A stretch of 38,144 nucleotides of DNA, from positions 1-38,144 of IMG/VR virus record IMGVR_UViG_3300036846_000713. The stretch is one strand, 5' to 3'. Source of the stretch: a virus. The notes beneath the pieces were generated by a model. That model did not search any database and was not told the origin of the DNA. It saw only the letters and a list, made by a program, of their open reading frames with translations. Below are positions 1-6,375 of the stretch, piece by piece (position 1 is the stretch's first letter; each line of letters opens with the position of its first letter). A program made the translations under genes and the position numbers.

Positions 1-30
1 CTCACCGGCATCTTTTTTTTGGCTTTAGAT

Positions 31-55
31 TAATCAAAAATCGGCGGTTTGATTA
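31..55. repeat. AT-rich inverted repeat near left end
   Basis: An 8-bp perfect inverted repeat, TAATCAAA (31-38) and TTTGATTA (48-55), encloses a 9-base loop. It lies in the only AT-rich stretch of the first kilobase, next to a T8 run (13-20). It could be an operator, a protein-binding site, or a relic of an attachment or packaging end. No T-run follows the right arm, so it is not a terminator. The function is unknown. Confidence 0.4.
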
Positions 56-123
56 AATCGCCAAAGCTGGGCATGGTGCGCGCAAACCCGCGCTTTTGCG
101 GGCATTTGGGGGCCGCCGGCCGC

Positions 124-168
124 GTAACGTCACAATAACGTTAGCGTCACGTTACTGTAACGTTACAG
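124..168. repeat. Cluster of GTAACGT/CGTTAC motifs, operator-like
   Basis: Several copies of a (G/A)TAACG(T) word and its complement are packed into 45 bases. They end in the perfect 14-bp palindrome CTGTAACGTTACAG (155-168). The palindrome covers the proposed -35 element of the terminase promoter, so a bound protein would block RNA polymerase. The words GTAACGTCACAATA here and GTAACGTGACAATA at 9551 are almost the same, which links this site to the iterons inside the replication gene. Regulation by a shared phage protein is inference. Confidence 0.5.
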
Positions 169-190
169 CGCGGTGGGCGGCGGTTATAGT
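162..190 (+). promoter_or_regulatory. Candidate sigma70-type promoter for the terminase genes
   Basis: GTTACA (162-167, 4 of 6 to TTGACA) is followed after exactly 17 bases by TATAGT (185-190, 5 of 6 to TATAAT). Transcription would start near 197, upstream of the AGGAG ribosome site at 202-206 and the ATG at 215. The position supports choosing ATG 215 over the upstream GTG at 173, which would lie upstream of the RNA start. The -35 box is inside a perfect palindrome, so the promoter is probably regulated. Confidence 0.45.
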
Positions 191-214
191 CGGGTTAGCT
201 TAGGAGCTTGCCCA

Positions 215-652
215 ATGCCCAGCGGTGGACGCCGGCCGGGGGCCGGACGCAAAGCCGGCGCCAAGTCGCGCCCCAAACCCGAACTGGAACGCGAGCGCGC
301 TTTTGCCGCCATGCGCAAGCAAGCAGCCCAGGCCCGGCGCCAGGCGCGCGACGACGCCGCCCAGGCCCGCCAGGCCAAGCGCACGGCCAAAGCGCAAACC
401 GTTGCCGTGCAAATCCTGGCGCCTTTGGACACGCCCGGGCCGCCGGCTGGCCTGGGCCCGTTGCGGTTTTTAGAGGCGTTGATGGACGACCCCAGCTTGC
501 CCATTGGTTTCCGTAAAGATTGCGCAGCCACCGCCCTGCCCTACCGCGCCGCCAAACCGTTGCTGGGGCTTAAGGAGCAAAGGCGCGAGGCGGCGTGGCT
601 GGACGGCGACGACGACGACGACGACGGCCTTGCCAGGGCGCTTAGGAACTAA
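215..652 (+). CDS. terS: Terminase small subunit
   Basis: This 145-residue protein should recognise the phage packaging site and recruit the large subunit. The N-terminus has the GRRPGAGRKAG-type basic segment common in this family. A long Ala/Arg/Gln helix follows (about 28-65), then the motif PLRFLEALMDDPSLPIGFRK and APYRAAKP-like text typical of phage small terminases. The C-terminus carries a run of aspartates (about 130-137). ATG 215 is chosen because AGGAG lies 8 bases upstream. The stop TAA shares its last A with the ATG of the large subunit, which indicates translational coupling. The identity rests on family resemblance plus the neighbouring large subunit. Confidence 0.82.
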   Translation: MPSGGRRPGAGRKAGAKSRPKPELERERAFAAMRKQAAQARRQARDDAAQARQAKRTAKAQTVAVQILAPLDTPGPPAGLGPLRFLEALMDDPSLPIGFRKDCAATALPYRAAKPLLGLKEQRREAAWLDGDDDDDDGLARALRN

Positions 653-2298
653 TGCCGGCGCCCTGGCAAACGGCGGTGCCCGATTGGGCGGACAGGATAC
701 GCGCCCGCCGCAGCTTGTTGCCCGCATGCCCCTGGTGGCAGGCGCAAGCCGACAAGGCCCAGGCGGTTTTTGGCGGCCTACGCTTGCCCGACGTCCCCGG
801 GCAACCGGCGTTGCGCGACGCGGCCGGCCCCTGGCAACGCGATTTGGTGCAAGCGATATTTGGCAGCTGGGACGACGCGGCCGGCATGCGCCGGATACGC
901 GAATTTGGCGTCATGGTGCCCAAAAAAAACAGCAAAACCACGGCCGGCGCCGCCGTCATGCTGACGGCCATGCTGCTATCGCCAAGGCCGCGTGCCGAGT
1001 TTTTAATCGTCGCGCCGACGCAAGAGATTAGCGACGTGTCGTTTGCCCAGGCCTTGGGCATGGTGGATTTGTCGGGCACCTTGCGCCGCCGCTGCCACGT
1101 CCAATTGGGCCACAAAAAAATCACCGACAGGCGCACGGGCTGTTTTTTGAAAGTCAAGTCTTTTAGCCCCGACGTGCTGACGGGCAGCAAGCCGGCCGGC
1201 ACGCTGTTGGACGAAATCCACGTGATTGCCGACAAACCCAACGCCGACAGGGTGATTGGCCAGCTTAGGGGCGGCATGCTGTCGCAACCGGAGGCGTTTT
1301 TGCTGTTTATCACGACGCAAAGCGAACGCCCGCCGTCGGGCGTTTTTTTGGCCGAATTGCGCAAGTGGCGGGCGGTGCGCGACGGCCAGATTGCGGCCGC
1401 CATATTGCCGATGTTGTACGAAATGCCGCGCGGCGCCGATTGGCGCGACGCCAGCTTGTGGCCGTGCGTCAATCCCAACCTGGGGTTTTCAATCCATGCC
1501 GGCCGCTTGGCCGAAGACTACGCGCTGGCCGACGCGGCCGGGATTGAGGAATTGTCGCGCTGGGCGTCGCAACACCTTAACGTCGAGATTGGCGTGGCGC
1601 TGCAATCGGACGGCTGGGCCGGCGCCGCCTATTGGGAGGCCCAGGCGCGGCATTTGCCGTTGGATATGGTGCTAGGCCTTAGCGACGTGCTGACGGTGGG
1701 GATTGACGGCGGCGGCCTGGACGATTTGCTTGGCCTGGCCGTGCTGGGGCGCGAAGCCACTACCGGCGATTGGCTGTTGTGGTCGCACGCCTGGGCGCAC
1801 CCGATAGCCCTGGCCCGGCATAAGCAAATCGCCGCGCGGCTGGGGGATTTTGCCCAGGATAGCGAACTGACGATTGTTGACGAAATCGGCCAGGACGTGG
1901 CGCAAGTCGCGGCCTTGTGCGGCCGGGTTTACGACACTGGCAAGCTGGATAAGGTGGGCGTCGACCCCGTCGGGATTGGCGCAATCTTGGACGCGCTGGC
2001 CGAATACGGGATCGACGACAAGCACGTTTTGGGTATCCCCCAGGGCTGGCGCCTGTCGGGCGCAATCAAAACCACCGAACGCCGGCTGGCCGCCGGCACG
2101 CTGCACCACGGCGGCGCCCGGCTTATGGCCTGGGCGTGCGGCAACGCCCGCGTTGAGCCCCGGGGCAACGCCGTCACGATTACCAAGCAAAACGCCGGCA
2201 CGTGCAAAATCGACCCGCTGGTGGCATTGTTTGACGCCGCCGCGTTGATGGCGCTGAACCCGGCGCCGCGCCTGGCCATAGACGATTGGATAGGCTGA
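652..2298 (+). CDS. terL: Terminase large subunit (HK97-type ATPase/nuclease)
   Basis: A 548-residue DNA-packaging motor protein. The ATPase half shows a Walker A-like VPKKNSKTT (89-97), a Walker B LLDEIH with D187/E188, and a TTQSE coupling motif soon after. The nuclease half begins at GIDGGGLDD with a metal-binding candidate D352, with further acidic residues in TIVDEIGQD and GVDP. Length and motif order match the Terminase_1/HK97 group. It starts in the stop codon of the small subunit. In most related phages portal and capsid genes follow directly; here they lie 10 kb away behind replication and integration genes. Confidence 0.93.
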   Translation: MPAPWQTAVPDWADRIRARRSLLPACPWWQAQADKAQAVFGGLRLPDVPGQPALRDAAGPWQRDLVQAIFGSWDDAAGMRRIREFGVMVPKKNSKTTAGAAVMLTAMLLSPRPRAEFLIVAPTQEISDVSFAQALGMVDLSGTLRRRCHVQLGHKKITDRRTGCFLKVKSFSPDVLTGSKPAGTLLDEIHVIADKPNADRVIGQLRGGMLSQPEAFLLFITTQSERPPSGVFLAELRKWRAVRDGQIAAAILPMLYEMPRGADWRDASLWPCVNPNLGFSIHAGRLAEDYALADAAGIEELSRWASQHLNVEIGVALQSDGWAGAAYWEAQARHLPLDMVLGLSDVLTVGIDGGGLDDLLGLAVLGREATTGDWLLWSHAWAHPIALARHKQIAARLGDFAQDSELTIVDEIGQDVAQVAALCGRVYDTGKLDKVGVDPVGIGAILDALAEYGIDDKHVLGIPQGWRLSGAIKTTERRLAAGTLHHGGARLMAWACGNARVEPRGNAVTITKQNAGTCKIDPLVALFDAAALMALNPAPRLAIDDWIG

Positions 2299-2300
2299 CA

Positions 2301-2477
2301 ATGGACGACACCATGACCGTAAGCGACGCGCTGCTAATCGTTTTGCGCGGCATGCGCGACGCCGAGTGGAAAACGTGGAACCTGGCAATGTGCCTGGCCG
2401 CCGCCGCGATTGTCGACAGACACACCGACGACGCCGTTGCCCGCGCCGTCGCGCGCGCGCGGGCCAATGACGGTTGA
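2301..2477 (+). CDS. Small hypothetical protein after terL
   Basis: A 58-residue ORF beginning three bases after the terL stop, with a weak ribosome site inside the end of terL. An ATG at 2313 is an alternative start. The sequence is acidic at the start, then has a helical Ala-rich stretch (NLAMCLAAAAIVDRH) and an Arg/Ala tail. No family recognised. Its placement in the terminase operon and uninterrupted frame favour a real gene, but it could be a chance ORF. Confidence 0.45.
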   Translation: MDDTMTVSDALLIVLRGMRDAEWKTWNLAMCLAAAAIVDRHTDDAVARAVARARANDG

Positions 2478-2501
2478 CAACTACTAATTAACCGAATCAC
2501 G

Positions 2502-2548
2502 CTGCTGTTACCGCATGGCCTGTATTGAGTCGCATGCGGCAACAACAG
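2502..2548 (+). promoter_or_regulatory. Long hairpin in the leader of the 2562 gene
   Basis: The arms 2502-2517 and 2533-2548 pair at 14 of 16 positions around a 15-base loop. The right arm ends just before the ribosome site (AGGAAGG, near 2547-2553) of the gene at 2562. No T-run follows, so this looks like a leader structure or protein-binding site rather than a terminator. A consensus -35 TTGACA lies upstream at 2474-2479, but no good -10 is spaced 16-18 bases from it. A regulatory role in expression of the 2562-3844 pair is inference. Confidence 0.45.
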
Positions 2549-2561
2549 GAAGGCAAATCCT

Positions 2562-3338
2562 ATGCCCCGTACCCCTAACGCGAGGGACGAATCCCTCGTC
2601 ACCCAAATACATGTGCCCGAATTGCAACATAGTATGATTAAGTTGCGCATTGTCGGCACGACGCCGATGTTTATGAATCGCATGACGGCCAAGGCCAAGC
2701 GCACGCTATTAGTCGGCGGGCGCAAGAAAACGCAAGTGGAACGCGCCGAAATTAAGCACAACCCTTTGGACGAATACCGCGACAGTGCCGAAATCTTGCG
2801 CGACCAAACCGCGCCCACGGCGCTGGGTTTGCGGCTTGTCGCGTTTAAGGCGGCTATGTGCACGGCGGCAATCGAAACCGCCGGGATTACCAAAACGTCG
2901 GCACAACGCTTGCTGTTTTTGCCGGGCGAAGTCACGCCGCTTTACGGCGTGCCGTTAATCCGGCTGGACACCGTGCGCAGTGCCGACATTAACCGCACGC
3001 CCGACGTGCGCGCCCGCGCCTATCTGCCCCGCTGGGGGGCGGAAATCGAAGTACACGCTGTCGTGCCGCAATTGCCCGTAACCGCCGTCGTTACCCTGGC
3101 CGTCAACGCCGGCTTGCTGATTGGCCTGGGGGATTTCCGCCAGGAAAAGGGCAAGGGCAATTTTGGCCTGTTCCGCGTGATTGCCGGCACCAAACCCGAT
3201 GCGGAATGGGACGAACTGGTGGCCGCGCACGGACGCGAGGCGCAATTGGACGCGTTGGCCGTCCCCAGCCCGGCCGACGCCGACACCGCCGAATTGCTGG
3301 AATTTGTCGAGTCCGAACAACGGCGGCGGGCGGCATGA
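2562..3338 (+). CDS. Conserved-type phage protein with Gly-rich C-terminal loop
   Basis: A 258-residue protein of unknown function with a good ribosome site. Features seen: an N-terminal segment of alternating hydrophobics with the text IVGTTPMFMNRMTAKAK; a central AFKAAMCTAAIET helix followed by GITKTSAQRLLFL; and a C-terminal GLGDFRQEKGKGNFGLFRV loop before an acidic tail. This pattern (TPMFMNRM, AFKAAM, GxGxFRxEKxGxFG) resembles a recurrent phage protein family that I recall only as uncharacterised. The glycine-rich loop near the end is reminiscent of RAMP/RRM-fold RNA-binding proteins, but that is speculation. The gene overlaps the next by 4 bases, so the two are probably co-translated. 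Confidence 0.7.
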   Translation: MPRTPNARDESLVTQIHVPELQHSMIKLRIVGTTPMFMNRMTAKAKRTLLVGGRKKTQVERAEIKHNPLDEYRDSAEILRDQTAPTALGLRLVAFKAAMCTAAIETAGITKTSAQRLLFLPGEVTPLYGVPLIRLDTVRSADINRTPDVRARAYLPRWGAEIEVHAVVPQLPVTAVVTLAVNAGLLIGLGDFRQEKGKGNFGLFRVIAGTKPDAEWDELVAAHGREAQLDALAVPSPADADTAELLEFVESEQRRRAA

Positions 3339-3844
3339 TTACCCGCCAGCAACGCGCGGCGATTGTCCGCGACTTTGCCGCCGCGCATGGGGGCATTTAC
3401 GACGCCAAGGCGTTTGTTGCCCACGTCGCAAAAACCGGGCCGACACACCCGGCCTATGCCTGGTTTGAATGGGACGACGACGAGGCCGCCTATCAGTACC
3501 GCGTTTGGCAAGCGCGGTGCTTTGGCAACGACTTGGAAATTGCGTTCCGTATCAGGACGGTGGACCACGGCGAAATCGAGGTTGTCACCAAAACCGGGCC
3601 GCTGGTGCACGCGCCGCTGGATTGGCGCGACAGCGGCGGCGGCTATCGGCTGACGGACTTAACCAACCCCGCGCACGTTGTCGAAATGTGCGCCCAGGGC
3701 GCGCGCGCCTTGGAACGCATTATCGAACGCTACGGGGCGGTGCTGGCCTTGCGCGGGATTGACCCCGACGCCACCGCCTTGCCGCTGGCGCGGATTATCG
3801 ACAGGCTGGACATTGTGCCCGCGCGCGTGCCCGAACCGGCCTAA
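3335..3844 (+). CDS. Partner protein of the 2562 gene, unknown function
   Basis: A 169-residue protein starting at ATG 3335, whose ATGA overlaps the previous stop. Text such as HPAYAWFEWDDDEAAYQYRVWQAR suggests a helical, aromatic-rich domain (about residues 33-60). A region of beta character (IAFRIRTVDHGEIEVVTKTGPLV) follows, then a long C-terminal helix (about 110-150). I recall similar proteins beside relatives of the previous gene in other phages, but assign no function. The pair is followed by stacked hairpins and a terminator, so it ends a transcription unit. Confidence 0.68.
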   Translation: MITRQQRAAIVRDFAAAHGGIYDAKAFVAHVAKTGPTHPAYAWFEWDDDEAAYQYRVWQARCFGNDLEIAFRIRTVDHGEIEVVTKTGPLVHAPLDWRDSGGGYRLTDLTNPAHVVEMCAQGARALERIIERYGAVLALRGIDPDATALPLARIIDRLDIVPARVPEPA

Positions 3845-3853
3845 ACGATATGT

Positions 3854-3944
3854 CCGGGCGTCCCTGGACACGCCCGGGCGGCCCACGCGCGCCGCGTGGG
3901 TATCTGGCGCGGCCGGGGGACAGGTACCCCGGCCGCGCCTTTTT
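3854..3944 (+). terminator. Three stacked hairpins ending in a rho-independent terminator
   Basis: Hairpin 1 pairs 3854-3861 with 3870-3877. Hairpin 2 is perfect, 3882-3889 with 3893-3900, with a 3-base loop. Hairpin 3 has a perfect 13-bp stem, 3906-3918 with 3927-3939, loop GACAGGTA, followed immediately by TTTTT (3940-3944). Hairpin 3 is a strong classical terminator for the terminase operon. It also shields that operon from the repeat tract that begins about 15 bases later. Confidence 0.85.
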
Positions 3945-3956
3945 ATGGGTGCGGGG

Positions 3957-5371
3957 CAGGGCCCGGCGTGGCGCGGCGGGCATGGTCGGTTCGGCGTGGC
4001 GCGGCCAGGCTTGGCATGGCATGGCGGGCTAGGCTTGGCGCGGCGTGGCCAGGCAAGGCCTGGCGGGCGCGGCGCGGTTTGGCGCGGCTGGGCACGGCAA
4101 GGCTAGGTTTGGCGGGCACGGCAGGGCTAGGTTTGGCGGGCACGGCGGGGCCCGGCCCGGCCCGGCGCGGCGGGGCGCGGCAAGGCCCGGCCTGGCCCGG
4201 CGCGGCACGGTTGCGACGGGCGAGGCAAGGCTAGGCTAGGCACGGCGCGGCGGGCGCGGCGCGGTTTGGCACGGCGGGGCCAGGCCCGGCCTGGTACGGC
4301 GGGCGTGGCCTGGTTAACCCTGGCGCGGCCTGGCGAGACGAGGCGGCAAGGGCGACACGCGGCGGCCCCGGCCCGGTTGGACTTGGCAAGGCAAGCCAAG
4401 GCGCGGCGGGCGCGGCGGGGCTGGGCGGGGCACGGCCCGGCATGGCCCGGCCAGGCACGGCGGGTTTGGCAAGGCTTGGCCCGGTTGGGCACGGCAAGGC
4501 GGGGCATGGCTGGCGGGGCCAGGACTGGCACGGCAAGGCAGGGCGCGGCATGGCTTGGCGGGCGACGCATGGCGCGGCGCGGCTGGGTTTGGCGGGGCGT
4601 GGCAAGGCACGGCGGGCCTGGCGTGGCGCGGCGAGGCTTGGCTCGGCACGGCGCGGCTTGGCCGGGCACGGCGGCCCTGGCGTGGCACGGCTTGGCGTGG
4701 CGCGGCGAGGCTTGGCACGGCGCGGCGCGGCTTGGCGGGCGCGGCACGGCCCGGCGGTGTTCGGCACGGCCCGGCGTGGCATGGCGTGGCTTGGCTGGTG
4801 CGGCCCGGCGGGGCTGGGCGGGGCCCGGCTTGGTGAGGCAACGCATGGCATGGCTGGCGGGGCCAGGACTGGCCCGGCTGGGTTCGGTACGGCGCGGCTG
4901 GGCGCGGCACGGCACGGCGGGCGCGGCGCGGCTGGGTTTGGCAAGGTAGGGCTTGGCGCGGCGGGGCAAGGCATGGCACGGCGGCCGGGGCATGGCTGGG
5001 CGCGGCAAGGCAAGGCCCGGCATGGCGGGGCGCGGCGGGCTTGGCCCGGCCTGGCCCGGCGTGGCGAGGCTTGGCTTGGCGCGGCCCGGCCTGGCGGGCG
5101 AGGCTTGGTGCGGCGCGGCCAGGCGCGGCCTGGCATGGCCCGGCACGGCGGACTGGCAAGCCAGGGCCACGCCGGGCAAGGCATGGCAAGGCGCGGCGGC
5201 CCTGGCTGGGCATGGCGCGGCGCGGCACGGCTGGGCCGGGTTAGGCCTGGCGGCCTTGGTATGGCGGGGCGCGGCTGGGCTGGGCATGGCGGGCACGGCC
5301 TGGCTTGGCCGGGCAGGGCATGGCAAGGCCTGGCTTGGCACGGTATGGCACGGTATGGCATAGTTGGCGGG
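3957..5371. repeat. 1.4-kb degenerate GGCNN pentamer tract
   Basis: GGC recurs almost every 5 bases for about 1.4 kb, with a variable dinucleotide between (AT, AC, GC, TT, AA, CA, CT, TA and others). Occasional four-base GGGC steps shift the phase, and some units change GGC to GGT. The + strand is strongly G-rich relative to C. Because 5 and 3 are coprime, every + frame reads the same degenerate pentapeptide and every - frame reads a Pro/Ala-rich one. The only stop the pattern can form is TAG, from TA (or, on the other strand, CTA) units. This explains six-frame openness without coding. I see no ribosome site, domain or codon bias supporting a gene. The function is unknown: recombination, packaging, structure-forming DNA or selfish repeat are all possible. 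Confidence 0.9.
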
Positions 5372-5394
5372 CAACTTAGGCAAAGGCCCCGGCT

Positions 5395-5694
5395 ATGGCA
5401 GCAAGCGACGACACCAACCCGCTTAACACCCCGCGCATTGTCTTTAGGCAATACGACGGCGAGGAGTATTTGCAATTTTTGGGCCCCGTCGACGGCGGCC
5501 ACGTGGGCGTCGATTTTGCCCGGTGCTATGTGCTGGCGCAAATGGGGCAGACATTGGGCGACATGGCCCCGGGGCTGGCCAGTATCGCGGGCGCGCTGGC
5601 GCGAATCGCCGACGCCCAGGACAAAATTGCCGCCGCGCACCTACGGCTGGCCCAGGCGCTAGAACGGCTGGCGCGCGACGGGCGCATGCACTGA
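5395..5694 (+). CDS. Hypothetical protein with C-terminal coiled coil
   Basis: A 99-residue ORF directly after the pentamer tract. The N-terminal half is mixed (PRIVFRQYDGEEYLQFLGPVDGG). The C-terminal half is a heptad-like helix (LASIAGALARIADAQDKIAAAHLRLAQALERL), so it may oligomerise. The switch to ordinary codon usage of this genome exactly at 5395 supports a real gene. The ribosome site is weak (TTAGGC and AAAGG upstream). No family recognised. It is isolated between the tract and a 300-base gap. Confidence 0.6.
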   Translation: MAASDDTNPLNTPRIVFRQYDGEEYLQFLGPVDGGHVGVDFARCYVLAQMGQTLGDMAPGLASIAGALARIADAQDKIAAAHLRLAQALERLARDGRMH

Positions 5695-5994
5695 CAGGCG
5701 GGCGGGGGGTTGCGTCCGGCGGCGGTGCAACCCAACCCCGGCGCCTAAGCCAGCGGTAACACGCTGGGGTTACAATGGGCGCAACCCCCCAGGCGGTGGG
5801 ACGGCACGGCGACACGGCAACGCGCCTTGAGGGCTCAGTGGGCACCTTGGTCTAGCCCCGTGCCAGCGCACCGCCCCGCCCGCCGGCATAGCCGCGCGCG
5901 CCCGGCTTGTCGCCTGGGGTAAATCCCGGGCTGGACGTGGCGCCCCAGGCGCCTAGCCTGCGCGCCTGTCACCAATCCTTGGGCCTAACGCCTT
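5695..5994. other. Intergenic stretch with hairpin and shared element
   Basis: No gene is supported here. It holds a short group of GGCAC/GGCAA pentamers near 5810-5820 and a hairpin pairing 5911-5919 with 5943-5951. It also holds the words GGGGTAAATCC (5916-5926) and AATCCTTGGGCCT (5974-5986). Both words recur in the same order in the intergenic region at 8615-8700, so this looks like one copy of a duplicated regulatory or recombination element. Confidence 0.5.
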
Positions 5995-6099
5995 ATGCGC
6001 CGCCGCTTGCGCAAGCACGGCCACGAACTTGCCTTGCTGGCCGCGATAGCGGCCGGTTGGCTGCTGTCGTTGGCCTTGGCCTGGCACGCATTGGGCTAA
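5995..6099 (+). CDS. Tiny membrane protein, candidate
   Basis: A 34-codon ORF with a basic start (MRRRLRKHGHE) followed by one hydrophobic segment (LALLAAIAAGWLLSLALAW), the pattern of a single-span membrane peptide with the basic end inside the cell. No clear ribosome site is seen, so this may be chance. If real, it could serve in lysis, exclusion or membrane anchoring; nothing in the sequence decides between them. Confidence 0.3.
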   Translation: MRRRLRKHGHELALLAAIAAGWLLSLALAWHALG

Positions 6100-6114
6100 A
6101 CCCCCGCTGCCCCC

Positions 6115-6351
6115 CTGGGGGGTGATTTGGGGGGTTGGCCCCCACCGCGGGGGCGAAAACCAAGCCAAATCAATACCTTGTCGGCTTATGGCCAACACCT
6201 CGGCAAGCCCGGCCACGCCGTGCCATACGGTGCCATACCGTGCCAACCCCCCAAATAAATGGCGGTTTCCCGCCGATGGCCTTGACTATGCTTACCATGC
6301 CGTGCCATACCGTGCCCAACGGCTGGGGGGTTATTTGGGGGGTTGGCCCCC
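6115..6351. repeat. Repeat-dense site before the integrase (attP candidate)
   Basis: A 29-bp direct repeat occurs at 6115-6143 and 6323-6351 with one mismatch; its core is TTTGGGGGGTTGGCCCCC. An inverted 17-bp copy of the same core lies between them at 6242-6258. Next to the inverted copy and before the second direct copy are runs of GTGCCATACCGTGCC (around 6219-6241 and 6301-6316). These are the pentamer repeat of the 4-5 kb tract read on the opposite strand. Direct plus inverted repeats immediately 5' of a tyrosine integrase are the expected architecture of an attachment site with arm-binding sites. They could equally control integrase expression through alternative hairpins. Confidence 0.55.
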
Positions 6352-6375
6352 GCCCCCCAGGCGCACGGAGACGAC

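Noticed and set aside
173-214. GTG 173 as start of the terminase small subunit
   Set aside because: It lies inside the proposed promoter; AGGAG is well spaced for ATG 215 and the family usually begins near GRPxG-type text.
2474-2502. Promoter from the perfect TTGACA at 2474-2479
   Set aside because: No acceptable -10 hexamer at 16-18 bases; kept only as a remark in the hairpin entry.
2180-2935. 251-codon minus-strand ORF across terL end and the 2562 gene
   Set aside because: Overlaps two supported + genes and the hairpin leader; no domain recognised.
4127-5640. Long minus-strand ORFs of over 400 codons across the pentamer tract
   Set aside because: The GGCNN pattern cannot make TAA or TGA and only rarely TAG, so all frames stay open. 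The products are repeats of A-x-P-x-x with no ribosome site, domain or native codon habits.
4442-5662. Plus-strand ORF of 406 codons running from the tract into the 5395 gene region
   Set aside because: Same composition effect; the ending reads the 5395 gene in a wrong frame with low-quality text, and no ribosome site is seen.
5830-5880. Possible tRNA-like fold near 5830-5870
   Set aside because: No cloverleaf with acceptor stem, anticodon loop and T-arm consensus could be drawn.
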